Shown: piece by piece, positions 7,503 to 16,445 of the stretch | How the letters are laid out: every line of letters begins with the position of its first letter | How positions within the stretch are numbered: the stretch's first letter is position 1 | Assembly: GCA_965214525.1 (NCBI GenBank) | Contig: OZ243959.1 | Coordinates: forward strand, 248,001-312,000 | Source of the DNA: Qipengyuania_B sp965214525 | GTDB lineage: Bacteria > Pseudomonadota > Alphaproteobacteria > Sphingomonadales > Sphingomonadaceae | DNA: 64,000 bases | Direction of reading: 5' to 3' | Notes under the pieces: generated by a model | What the model saw: the letters and a program-made list of their open reading frames with translations, nothing else | Told to the model about the DNA's origin: nothing | Databases searched by the model: none | Made by a program: the position numbers and the translations under genes

Positions 7503-9956
7503 ATGAGCAAATGGAAGGGAGCGGCTGCCTGGAGCGCGAAGGAAGCGCGGGCCGGCGATCGTCTGCCATATGCGAGCCTGGTCGACCAGCACACCGTCCT
7601 GCTGCGCGACGGATCGTTGATGACGGCGTTGCAGGTGCCCGGCCTGTTGTTCGAGACCGAGGATAGCGAAGCGCTGAACGCCCACGCGGCAACGCGCGAA
7701 GTGATGCTTCGATCGACGCTGGATGGCCGGTTCATCATGTATCATCACGTGATCCGCCGCCGGGTCGAGGTCGATCTCGAGAGCAAGTTTGCCGATCCGC
7801 TATCGCGTCACATCGATACGCGCTGGCGTGAGAAGCTTGGTTCGGGCTCGCTGTTCATCAACGACCAGTTCATTACCCTTATCCGGCGCCCCGCGCGCGG
7901 CAAGGCCGGCTTGGCCGAACGCGCCGCAAAGGTCTGGAGCCGCAAGGGACGCAGGCAGATCGAGGCGGATCCCAAGGACATGCGCGCCCTCAAGGCTGCC
8001 GCAACCGGGCTGGTCGCCTCCCTTACCGCCTATGGGGCGACCCTCCTTGGCGATTACGAAGGGCCGGGCGGCAGTGTGAATTCGGAGATGCTGGAACTGC
8101 TCTCCGCCCTCTACAACGGCGAGATGCGCCCGGTGCGCCGTCCGGCGGACGATGCCGATATTGGGCACATGCTGCCCTATCGCCGGGTCAGCTTCGGTTT
8201 GGATGCGATGGAACTGAAGGGGTCTGGCGCCGCGGATTTCTCGGCCATGCTGGGGTTGAAGGATTACCCGGAGGCGACCTCGCCCGGTCTGCTCGATGCC
8301 TTGCTGCGCCTGCCTTACGAGATGGTCGTGTCGGAAAGCTACGCTCCGACGGAACGGCAAACCGCGCGCGAACGGATGGATCTGGCGTTGCGCCGCCTGC
8401 GCTCCGCCGACGAGGAAGCGCAGGCCGAACGCAATGACATGCTGGCGGCGCGTGATGCGCTGGGCAACGGCGCCGTGGGGTTTGGCGATCACAATCTGGC
8501 GGTGATGATCCGCGAACGCGATCTTGATCGGCTGGACGATGCGGTGGCCGCCTGCGCCGCCGCGCTCGCCGATACGGGCGCGATCGCAGTGCGCGAGGAT
8601 ACCAATCTGGAACCTGCCTTCTGGGGGCAGTTTCCCGGCAACGAGCAATATCTGGTGCGCCGCGCGATGATCTCGTCGGCAAACATGGCAGGTTTCGGAT
8701 CGTTGCACGGGTTCGCCTTGGGGCAGGCCAGCGGCAACCATTGGGGTGACGCGGTGACCTTGCTGGAAACGACCAGCGCGACGCCGTTCTTCTTCAATTT
8801 CCATCACGGCGATCTGGGCAACTTCTCTGTCATCGGGCCATCCGGCTCGGGCAAGACGGTCGTGATGAACTTCCTGGCGGCGCAGGCGCAGAAGTTCAAA
8901 CCGCGCACCATCCTGTTCGACAAGGATCGCGGCGCGGAACTGTTCATTCGCGGCATTGGCGGACGATACGATCGCATTCGCGCTGGTGAGCCAAGCGGGT
9001 TCAACCCGCTCGCATTGCCCGATAGCCCCGCGAACCGTGCGTTCCTGCGCGATTGGCTGGGCGTGTTGCTGAGCGTGGAAGGGCCGGAGGAAAGCGCCAT
9101 CGTCGCGCAGGCGGTCGACGCGGCTTACGGCAACGACCCGTCACTGCGCCGGTTGCGGCATTTCCGCGAGCTGTTGTCGGGCGCACGGCGTCCGCAGCCG
9201 GGTGATCTTGCAGATCGGCTGAGTGCCTGGATCGGCGCGCCCGGCGGGCAGGGCGGGGAGCATGGCTGGCTGTTCGACAATGCGAGGGACGAACTCGACC
9301 TCACCAACCGCGTGCTGGGGTTCGACATGACTGCGCTGCTCGAAAACCCGAAGCTGCGCACGCCCACCATGATGTACCTGTTCCACCGCATCGAGGAGCG
9401 GTTGGACGGCAAGCCGACGATGATCCTGATCGACGAGGGATGGAAGGCGCTCGACGATGAAGTTTTCGCGGCGCGCATCCGCGATTGGCTCAAAACCTTG
9501 CGCAAACGCAATGCGCTTGTCGGGTTCGCCACGCAAAGTGCGCGCGATGCGCTGGAAAGTCGCATCTCGACTGCACTGGTCGAGCAGACGGCAACGATGA
9601 TCTTTATGCCCAACAGCCGGGCACGACCGGAAGATTACTGCGACGGCTTCGGGCTGACCCAGCACGAATTGGCGCTGATCCGCTCGCTGCCCGCCCACAG
9701 CCGCTGCTTCCTCGTGCGCCAACCGGATGCGAGCGTGGTGGTACGGCTTGATCTGGCCGGAGCGCCGGAAGTGGTCACGGTGCTATCGGGACGAGAAAGC
9801 GCGGTTCGCCGGCTGGACGTCGTGCGCGAGGCGGTGGGCGATGATCCGGCCGACTGGTATCCCGTGCTGACCGGCCGCGCCTGGCCCGGCATTGTCGAAC
9901 ACAGCTATATCGGTAGCGTGGAAGATTATCTGCCCAACCGATTGGCCGCCGAATGA
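7503..9956 (+). CDS. virB4: VirB4-family T4SS ATPase
   Basis: An 817-residue AAA+ ATPase. The N-terminal half is the CagE/TrbE/VirB domain. Walker A GPSGSGKT lies near 445-452 and Walker B MILIDEGWKAL near 638-648. A Q-containing sensor FATQSARDAL follows and the C-terminal lobe is complete. It energises pilin extraction and substrate transfer at the cytoplasmic face. Start ATG follows a GGGAGGG site. It overlaps virB6 by four bases (ATGA), so translation is probably coupled. The length matches the family and there is no sign of decay. Confidence 0.95.
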   Translation: MSKWKGAAAWSAKEARAGDRLPYASLVDQHTVLLRDGSLMTALQVPGLLFETEDSEALNAHAATREVMLRSTLDGRFIMYHHVIRRRVEVDLESKFADPLSRHIDTRWREKLGSGSLFINDQFITLIRRPARGKAGLAERAAKVWSRKGRRQIEADPKDMRALKAAATGLVASLTAYGATLLGDYEGPGGSVNSEMLELLSALYNGEMRPVRRPADDADIGHMLPYRRVSFGLDAMELKGSGAADFSAMLGLKDYPEATSPGLLDALLRLPYEMVVSESYAPTERQTARERMDLALRRLRSADEEAQAERNDMLAARDALGNGAVGFGDHNLAVMIRERDLDRLDDAVAACAAALADTGAIAVREDTNLEPAFWGQFPGNEQYLVRRAMISSANMAGFGSLHGFALGQASGNHWGDAVTLLETTSATPFFFNFHHGDLGNFSVIGPSGSGKTVVMNFLAAQAQKFKPRTILFDKDRGAELFIRGIGGRYDRIRAGEPSGFNPLALPDSPANRAFLRDWLGVLLSVEGPEESAIVAQAVDAAYGNDPSLRRLRHFRELLSGARRPQPGDLADRLSAWIGAPGGQGGEHGWLFDNARDELDLTNRVLGFDMTALLENPKLRTPTMMYLFHRIEERLDGKPTMILIDEGWKALDDEVFAARIRDWLKTLRKRNALVGFATQSARDALESRISTALVEQTATMIFMPNSRARPEDYCDGFGLTQHELALIRSLPAHSRCFLVRQPDASVVVRLDLAGAPEVVTVLSGRESAVRRLDVVREAVGDDPADWYPVLTGRAWPGIVEHSYIGSVEDYLPNRLAAE

Positions 9957-11152
9957 GCGCGGCCTGCCAAGAGGCACTCGATGGCGTCGGGGTCGGTGTT
10001 TCGGCTTCTCTTCGCGCCGTGGACTGCGTAGCGAGCGAATTTACCAGCCAGGCGTTCGGCCGCCTGTTCGCATCCGGCGGAGGTCTGACCACCGCCCTTA
10101 CCATCCTGCTGACATTGTTCGTGGCGATCTTCGCGATCGCGCTGCTGCTGGGACGGACCAGCCTGTCGATCCGTTCCATCACGCCGCGCATGATGACGCT
10201 TGGCCTGGTGCTGACCTTCGCGACCAGTTGGGTGGCCTATCAAAGCGTGGTCTGGAACCTTGCCATCGGCACCCCGGACTACCTGGCCACAATGTTGATC
10301 GGCGGGGAGGGATCGGCCACCCAGAACTTCGGTGACAAGATCGACGTGGTGTTTGCCGCCGTCCAGCAGGCGAGCGGGGAGAATACGGATATTTCCGCCT
10401 TCTCCCCTTCGGGAATGCTGTGGATGGGAGCCATGCTCTTTCTGCTGGGAACGGTGGGCGTGCTGGTTACGGCGCGCATCGCCCTGGCGGTGCTGGTCGC
10501 GCTGGGTCCGATCTTCGTGGTGATGGCCCTGTTCGAGGGTACGCGCGGCATGTTTACCGGCTGGGTGAAAGGCGTGACGATGCTGGCGATGGTGCCGCTG
10601 TTCGCCGTTCTGGGCGGCGGGGTGATGCTGGAACTGGCGATCCCTGTGCTCAGCGCGCTGACGGCACTGCCGGGCGAAGTCGATCCCGAAGCCGCGGCGG
10701 CGTTCTTCCTGATCGGCGCAGTGCACGTTGCGCTGATGATCATGGTCATCAAGGTAGCCGGCACGATGGTCGCCGGCTGGACCGTGTTCGGCCTGGCAAG
10801 ACAGGCTGACGATGTGCGCGGCGGTCGCCTTGCCCCCGTCGCACCGGCCGCACCACCTGCGGCGGCACCAGTCGTGGTTGCGCCCGCGACGGCGGCGGCG
10901 GCGTCAACATCGGCGGCCATCGCGGCGGCGCGGCGGATCGAGGTATCGGCCGTCCCCACCGCAACGCCGGCAAATGATGCGGGCGGTGTCGCCGGGATGC
11001 CGGGATCGATTGCCGGCCGTGAGACGAAGGTTTTTGCAACTTCGGCGGGCGGGGGACAGCCAATGCCAGCCGAAACCGGCCCGGGGCGGGCTAACGGCAT
11101 TGGCAGCCGCTTTCGTGCTGCCAATGTCCGCAATCTGGAGAAAGTGAAATGA
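9953..11152 (+). CDS. virB6: VirB6/TrbL-family polytopic membrane protein
   Basis: 399 residues with about six hydrophobic segments between residues 40 and 290, as expected for the VirB6 channel component. A long Ala/Pro-rich cytoplasmic or periplasmic tail (about 290-399) has little other character. The start overlaps virB4 and the end overlaps virB9, both through ATGA. In most VirB operons virB8 sits between virB6 and virB9; here no coding space exists for it, and the Ala/Pro tail has no recognisable VirB8 fold motif. Confidence 0.88.
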   Translation: MSAACQEALDGVGVGVSASLRAVDCVASEFTSQAFGRLFASGGGLTTALTILLTLFVAIFAIALLLGRTSLSIRSITPRMMTLGLVLTFATSWVAYQSVVWNLAIGTPDYLATMLIGGEGSATQNFGDKIDVVFAAVQQASGENTDISAFSPSGMLWMGAMLFLLGTVGVLVTARIALAVLVALGPIFVVMALFEGTRGMFTGWVKGVTMLAMVPLFAVLGGGVMLELAIPVLSALTALPGEVDPEAAAAFFLIGAVHVALMIMVIKVAGTMVAGWTVFGLARQADDVRGGRLAPVAPAAPPAAAPVVVAPATAAAASTSAAIAAARRIEVSAVPTATPANDAGGVAGMPGSIAGRETKVFATSAGGGQPMPAETGPGRANGIGSRFRAANVRNLEKVK

Positions 11153-11988
11153 CAGGTGCGAATGCATCTTCGCGCGTTAACCTGTGGCGGTATGCACTTG
11201 CCCCGGCGATGCTGTTCACCAGCCTGGGAATGCCTGCCATGGCCACGGCTCAAGATGCCCGGTTGCAGAACGTGTTCTACGATGCCGGACAGGTCGTGCA
11301 ACTGCGCGGCCGTGCCAAGGTGCAGGCAACGATCATCTTCGGCGATGACGAGCGTATCGAAAACGTGGCCATCGGCGATTCCAACGCATGGCAGATCACG
11401 CCCAACAAACGCGCGAACCTGCTGTTCGTGAAACCGTTGGAGATTCGGGCTGCGACTAATATGACGGTGGTCACCAGCAAGCGGACCTATCTGTTCGATC
11501 TCGTCGCTAGTCCCTCGCACCGGCCGATCTATGTGCTGAGTTTCACCTACCCCGAGCCGCCCGAGGAAGAACGGGCGGAACTCGCCCAGCGGGAAATGGC
11601 CATCGAGGACGAATTGCTGGCTGCCAACGATCCCTATGCGGTGGTCGATCCCGCGCAGCTCAACTTTAGCTGGAAGGCCAAGGGCGATCGCGATCTGCTG
11701 CCGGTCCAGGCTTATGACGATGGTACGGCGACGTTCCTTGCCTGGCCCGCCGACCGAGCGATGCCCGCGGTCCTGGTCACGAACGAGCAGGAGATGGAAG
11801 GGCCGGTGAACTTCACCGTGCGCGGAGACACGCTCGTCATCGACGGCGTACCGCGGCAAATTATTTTGCGTTCGGGCAAGAGCCGCGCGACGCTGACCAA
11901 TACCGGACCTGTGCGGCCGGACATTCCCCAGACCGGAGGGGTCGTGCCTGCCAGCGCGGCCCTGGCGCGCAATACGGAGGCGAACTGA
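11149..11988 (+). CDS. virB9: VirB9-family outer-membrane core component
   Basis: 279 residues with a signal peptide ending near AMATAQDAR. The N-terminal half carries the VirB9 block VQLRGRAKVQATIIFGDDE and the C-terminal half the block NFSWKAKGDRDLLPVQAYDDG, then TFLAWPADR. VirB9 forms the outer-membrane core ring with VirB10 and usually VirB7. No VirB7-type lipoprotein ORF is visible beside it. The gene overlaps virB6 (ATGA) and virB10 (TGATG). Confidence 0.92.
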   Translation: MTGANASSRVNLWRYALAPAMLFTSLGMPAMATAQDARLQNVFYDAGQVVQLRGRAKVQATIIFGDDERIENVAIGDSNAWQITPNKRANLLFVKPLEIRAATNMTVVTSKRTYLFDLVASPSHRPIYVLSFTYPEPPEEERAELAQREMAIEDELLAANDPYAVVDPAQLNFSWKAKGDRDLLPVQAYDDGTATFLAWPADRAMPAVLVTNEQEMEGPVNFTVRGDTLVIDGVPRQIILRSGKSRATLTNTGPVRPDIPQTGGVVPASAALARNTEAN

Positions 11989-13121
11989 TGCGTACCGCGA
12001 TGAAACTGCCGCAGCCCAAGGGTCCGGCAGAAGCTGCCAACGACGTCGATCCGCGCGAACAGGAAAGCGCCGAGATCATCGATCTGGCCAGTCGCAATGC
12101 TTATCCCACCGTTACCCAGCGCAAGGGCGGTGCGTCCGATGGGCTGGGCATGGTCGCCGGGTTCGCGCTGATCGTGGGCCTGGGTGCGGTTACGTTGTGG
12201 AGCATGAACTCCGCCCGGCTGGACGAGCCCGAAAGCGTCGGCAACCCGGCAGTGGAGCAAGCTCCGGTCGTGATGGCCGAGACAGTGCCGGTAGAGACCG
12301 ATCAGACCACGGTGGATTTCGGTCAACAGCAGGGCGTCCAGCCCGTGGCTGGTCCGTCCATCGATTATTCGCAGGCCAGCGCGCCGCAACCGGCGCCCGG
12401 CGCGAACCCGTATGCTAGCCCGGCGATGGTGTTCGATGCATCGGCGCGTCCGCTGCCGGGCGTCGGTGCAGAGGTGAACGAGGCGATGGAAGGCAGGCTG
12501 GAAGGCGCGGTATCGGGCAATGCCAACGATTTCGCGGCGCGTATCGGCGGGGTCGGTGGCGGCACGGCGCAGGCGGTGGCCATGACCAACCCTTCGACGA
12601 CGGTCACGCAAGGCACGCTGATCCCCGCGGTGCTTGAGACGGCGATCGATACCAATGTCCCGGGCTATGTCCGCGCCGTTGTCAGCAAGGACGTGCGCAG
12701 CTTCGATGGCACCAGGGTGCTCGTGCCGCGCAGTTCGCGGCTCATCGGTCAATATCAGTCCGGCCTCCAGAACGGGCAGAAACGCGCTTACGTGATCTGG
12801 AACCGGCTGATCCGCCCCGATGGTGCGTCGGTCAATCTGGCTTCCCCGGCGATCGGCTTCGATGGTACGACGGGATTGAAGGGGAAGGTCAATTCCAATT
12901 TCTTCCAGCGGTTCGGCTCGGCAATGGTGCTGTCCGTGATCGGGGGATTGTCAGCGGTGGCGAGTGGTGGAACCTCCGTGGTGCTGGGCGGCGGAACAGA
13001 TGCGGCCGCGGCGGCGGTCCAACAAAATGGCAGTATCGGCCCGACCGTAAAGGTTCGGCAGGGCGAACCGATCCGCATCTTCACCGCACGCGACCTTGAT
13101 TTTACCCAAGTGAGCGGCTGA
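11988..13121 (+). CDS. virB10: VirB10-family scaffold protein
   Basis: 377 residues. A cytoplasmic N terminus is followed by one transmembrane helix (about 49-66) and a Pro-rich periplasmic linker. The C-terminal VirB10/TrbI domain contains TLIPAVLETAIDTNVPGYV, the ring-forming region and VRQGEPIRIFTARDLDF at the end. VirB10 spans both membranes and senses ATP use by VirB4 and VirB11. The start ATG overlaps the virB9 stop by one base. Confidence 0.95.
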   Translation: MRTAMKLPQPKGPAEAANDVDPREQESAEIIDLASRNAYPTVTQRKGGASDGLGMVAGFALIVGLGAVTLWSMNSARLDEPESVGNPAVEQAPVVMAETVPVETDQTTVDFGQQQGVQPVAGPSIDYSQASAPQPAPGANPYASPAMVFDASARPLPGVGAEVNEAMEGRLEGAVSGNANDFAARIGGVGGGTAQAVAMTNPSTTVTQGTLIPAVLETAIDTNVPGYVRAVVSKDVRSFDGTRVLVPRSSRLIGQYQSGLQNGQKRAYVIWNRLIRPDGASVNLASPAIGFDGTTGLKGKVNSNFFQRFGSAMVLSVIGGLSAVASGGTSVVLGGGTDAAAAAVQQNGSIGPTVKVRQGEPIRIFTARDLDFTQVSG

Positions 13122-13132
13122 GACCGCGCAGG

Positions 13133-14167
13133 ATGACGACCGCGCAAACGCGTCTTGCGCCGACCGGTGATGCGTTCGACGCTCTGGAGGATGCTGCACC
13201 CCCGATTGCTGAACGCAGCGTCTATCTCGACGCCTATCTCGCGCCATTCCTGCCGTGGCTGGAACGGGACACGGTGACGGAGATCATCGTCAACCGCCCG
13301 GGCGAAGTGTGGATCGAGGATGCGGCGCGGCCGGGCATGCAGCGTGTGGCCCTATCCAAGGTGACCGACGCGCTGATGCAGCGTCTGGCCGAACAGGTCG
13401 CGCGGGTGACGCATCAGGGCATCAACCGGGAACATCCTTTGCTGGGGGCAACGCTGCCGGATGGCGCGCGCGTGCAATTTTGCGGACCTCCTGCTGCGCG
13501 CAAGCACTGGATCATGGCGATCCGTCGCCACCGCCGCCTCGATCTGCCGCTGGATGCGTATGATGCCGGACCGCTGCGCACCGAGCCGCGCATCGCCATG
13601 CCGGACGCTCAGGCAGAGCCGATCAGGTTCCTGCGCGAAGCCATTCGCCAGCGTCGCACCATCCTGATATCCGGCGGCACCTCGACCGGGAAGACGACGT
13701 TCCTCAACGCTATGCTCGGCGAGATACCCAGGCAGGAACGGGTGATCCTGGTCGAGGATACGCCCGAATTGAAGTTGCCGGGGGATAACGGGGCGGGCCT
13801 CGTCGCCGTGAAGGGCGAGTTGGGGGAAGCCAAGGTCACCGCAAACGAACTGCTGCAGGCCGCCTTGCGCCTGCGGCCCGATCGCATCGTGCTGGGAGAA
13901 TTGCGCGGCGCCGAAAGCGTGAGCTTTTTGCGGGCGATCAATACGGGCCATCCGGGCAGCTTCTCCACCATCCACGCGAACAGCCTGACAGGGGCGCTCG
14001 AACAATTGTCGTTGATGGTCATGCAGACCGGCATCGGCCTGACGCGCGCCGACACGATCGCCTATGCTGCCAGCGTTATCGATGTGCTTGTCCAGTTGGG
14101 GCGGGATGCGAACGGCAAACGGGGCATCACGCAGATATCGGATAGTCGCGACCTGGTCGCCAGTTGA
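13133..14167 (+). CDS. virB11: VirB11-family secretion ATPase
   Basis: A 344-residue hexameric traffic ATPase. An N-terminal domain (about 25-150) with VTEIIVNRPGEVWIE is followed by Walker A ISGGTSTGKTTFLN near 179-192, the Asp box VILVEDTPEL, Walker B LRPDRIVLGELRG and the His box INTGHPGSFSTIHANS. It drives pilus assembly and substrate transfer with VirB4. It is the last gene of the operon. No VirD4 coupling protein follows; the next gene is ppk1. Confidence 0.95.
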   Translation: MTTAQTRLAPTGDAFDALEDAAPPIAERSVYLDAYLAPFLPWLERDTVTEIIVNRPGEVWIEDAARPGMQRVALSKVTDALMQRLAEQVARVTHQGINREHPLLGATLPDGARVQFCGPPAARKHWIMAIRRHRRLDLPLDAYDAGPLRTEPRIAMPDAQAEPIRFLREAIRQRRTILISGGTSTGKTTFLNAMLGEIPRQERVILVEDTPELKLPGDNGAGLVAVKGELGEAKVTANELLQAALRLRPDRIVLGELRGAESVSFLRAINTGHPGSFSTIHANSLTGALEQLSLMVMQTGIGLTRADTIAYAASVIDVLVQLGRDANGKRGITQISDSRDLVAS

Positions 14168-14285
14168 TCGAGGCAGGTGTCGGAACCTTGTTTGCATATC
14201 GCCGGTTCAGCCAGTCGGTAACTATTGCGTATGCCGGTGTCGCCGCGTCGCCTGAAATGCGCTGGCACAGCTGACCGGGGGGGTT

Positions 14286-16445
14286 ATGAGCACGCAGTTG
14301 CAGGAAGAGGAATGGGGCGCCATCTGCGATGCGGGCGATCGCTATTTCAATCGAGAACTCAGCTGGCTCGTGTTCAACGAGCGGGTGCTGGCCGAAGCCT
14401 GCAATGAAGATTATCCGCTGCTCGAACGCTTGCGGTTCCTGTCGATTTCGGGAAGCAATCTCGATGAATTCATGATGATCCGCGTAGCTGGCCTGGTCGG
14501 CCAGGTACAGCGCGGGATCGGCCGCATGTCGATAGACGGCCGGACGCCGTCGCAGCAATTGTCGGCCATCAACCGCAAACTGGGCGAGATAACCGAACGG
14601 CAGCAGGATATCTGGCGCGACCTGCACAAATCGCTGGAGAAGGAAGGCATCGTTGTCGCAGGCACTTCGGAGCTGAACGAGGCTGCGCACGAATGGCTGC
14701 AGGCCTATTTTCTCAACGAGATCCATCCGATCATCACGCCCCAGGCGATCGACCCCGCGCACCCCTTCCCGTTCGTGGCGAACAAGGGCACCGGGTTGCT
14801 GTTCACCCTGACGCGCAACAGCGACGATGCACAGGTGATCGAGATGATCCTGCTGCCATCGGCGCTTCCCCGGTTTGTAAGGGTGCCGGGCGAACAGGCG
14901 ATCTACATCAGCATGCAAAGCCTGATCGTTCGCTTTGCCGACCATCTGTTTCCTGGCTTCCGGATCGAAGGCGACGGCGTGTTCCGCGTGCTGCGGGACA
15001 GTGATCTGGAAATCGAAGAGGAAGCCGAAGACCTGGTGCGCACCTTCCGCAGCGCCATCCAACGCCGTCGGCGCGGGCAGGTGATCCAGCTGGAACTTGA
15101 GGAGGATTTCGATCCGGTGGCCGAGCAGATGCTGCTCGATCAACTGGGCGTGAATAAAGCCGCGATCATCAAGACAGATGGCATCATCGGTATCGACGGG
15201 TTGGCCGATATCATCGAGGAAGACCGCCCGGACCTGAAGTTTGCCGCCTATTCCCCGCGCTATCCGGAACGCATCCTTGAGCATGACGGCGACGCTTTTT
15301 CCGCTATCCGCGAAAAGGACATCGTGATCCATCACCCTTACGAAAGTTTCGAAGTGGTGGTCGATTTCATTCGTCAGGCGGCAGCTGATCCCGACGTAGT
15401 GGCAATCAAGCAGACCCTATATCGCGCAGGCAACCAATCCGCCGTGATCAACGCGCTGATCACGGCGGCAGAAGCCGGCAAGACAGTCACTGCGGTGGTC
15501 GAACTAAAGGCGCGGTTCGACGAGGAGCAGAACCTGAAATGGGCAAGCGAGCTGGAACGGGCCGGCGTCCAGGTGATCTACGGTTTCGTCGACTGGAAAA
15601 CGCATGCGAAGGTGGCCATGGTCGTGCGCCGAGAAGATGACGGCTTTCGCACCTATTGTCACTTCGGCACCGGTAATTACCACCCTGTCACCGCCAAGGT
15701 TTATACCGATCTCAGCTTCTTTACCGCCGATCCGGAACTGGGGCGCGACGCGACCAAGCTGTTCAACTTCGTTACCGGCTATGTGGAGCCGCGCGATTGC
15801 AACTTGCTGGCGATCGCGCCGCTCGATCTGCGCGAACGCCTGTACGAATGTATCCAGGCGGAAGTAGCCAACCACCAGGCAGGCCTGCCATCGGGTATCT
15901 GGTTCAAATGCAATCAGTTGACGGAAGAAGGGATCATCGACGAACTATACCTTGCGAGCCAGGCGGGGGTGACCATCGAGATCGTCTGCCGGGGGATATG
16001 CAGCCTGCGACCGGGACTGGCGGGTTTGTCCGACAATATCCGCGTAAAATCCATCATCGGCAGGTTCCTCGAACATTCTCGCATATACGCCTTTGCCAAC
16101 GGACACCGCCTGCCCAGCGCAGAGGCGAAGGTATTCATCTCGTCCGCCGACCTGATGATCCGCAATCTCGATCGCCGGGTCGAGGCGTTGATCCCCATCA
16201 GGAACCGAACCGTGCATGATCAGGTCCTGCAGCAGGTGCTGCTCGCCAACATGCTCGATACCGAGCAGAGCTGGTGGCTGCATCCCGATGGAACCTATTC
16301 GCGGGTGACGGATGACCAGGCCGCCTCGGGCAAGCCGTTCAACTGCCACCGTTACTTCATGACGAACCCTTCGCTGTCCGGCCGCGGCGGCGCGCTCGAA
16401 CCCGATGGCGTGCCACGGCTGGCCCTGCGCAAGGGCGCGTTGTGA
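14286..16445 (+). CDS. ppk1: Polyphosphate kinase 1
   Basis: 719 residues, full length for PPK1. The N-terminal domain starts NRELSWLVFNERVL. The catalytic C-terminal domains carry the phospholipase-D-like histidine motifs DWKTHAKVAMVV (the autophosphorylated His) and HFGTGNYHP. It makes polyphosphate reversibly from ATP at the membrane. The start ATG follows a G-rich site. ppx overlaps its stop codon, so synthesis and breakdown enzymes are co-transcribed. The 118-base gap from virB11 has no visible terminator, so read-through from the T4SS operon is possible. Confidence 0.96.
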   Translation: MSTQLQEEEWGAICDAGDRYFNRELSWLVFNERVLAEACNEDYPLLERLRFLSISGSNLDEFMMIRVAGLVGQVQRGIGRMSIDGRTPSQQLSAINRKLGEITERQQDIWRDLHKSLEKEGIVVAGTSELNEAAHEWLQAYFLNEIHPIITPQAIDPAHPFPFVANKGTGLLFTLTRNSDDAQVIEMILLPSALPRFVRVPGEQAIYISMQSLIVRFADHLFPGFRIEGDGVFRVLRDSDLEIEEEAEDLVRTFRSAIQRRRRGQVIQLELEEDFDPVAEQMLLDQLGVNKAAIIKTDGIIGIDGLADIIEEDRPDLKFAAYSPRYPERILEHDGDAFSAIREKDIVIHHPYESFEVVVDFIRQAAADPDVVAIKQTLYRAGNQSAVINALITAAEAGKTVTAVVELKARFDEEQNLKWASELERAGVQVIYGFVDWKTHAKVAMVVRREDDGFRTYCHFGTGNYHPVTAKVYTDLSFFTADPELGRDATKLFNFVTGYVEPRDCNLLAIAPLDLRERLYECIQAEVANHQAGLPSGIWFKCNQLTEEGIIDELYLASQAGVTIEIVCRGICSLRPGLAGLSDNIRVKSIIGRFLEHSRIYAFANGHRLPSAEAKVFISSADLMIRNLDRRVEALIPIRNRTVHDQVLQQVLLANMLDTEQSWWLHPDGTYSRVTDDQAASGKPFNCHRYFMTNPSLSGRGGALEPDGVPRLALRKGAL

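Noticed and set aside
10790..11152. Possible VirB8 domain hidden in the VirB6 C-terminal tail
   Set aside because: The tail is Ala/Pro/Thr-rich low complexity without the transmembrane helix or NTF2-like pattern of VirB8.
6261..14167. Integrative conjugative element or conjugative plasmid remnant
   Set aside because: No relaxase, coupling protein, integrase, partition gene or flanking direct repeats; housekeeping genes lie directly downstream (ppk1-ppx).
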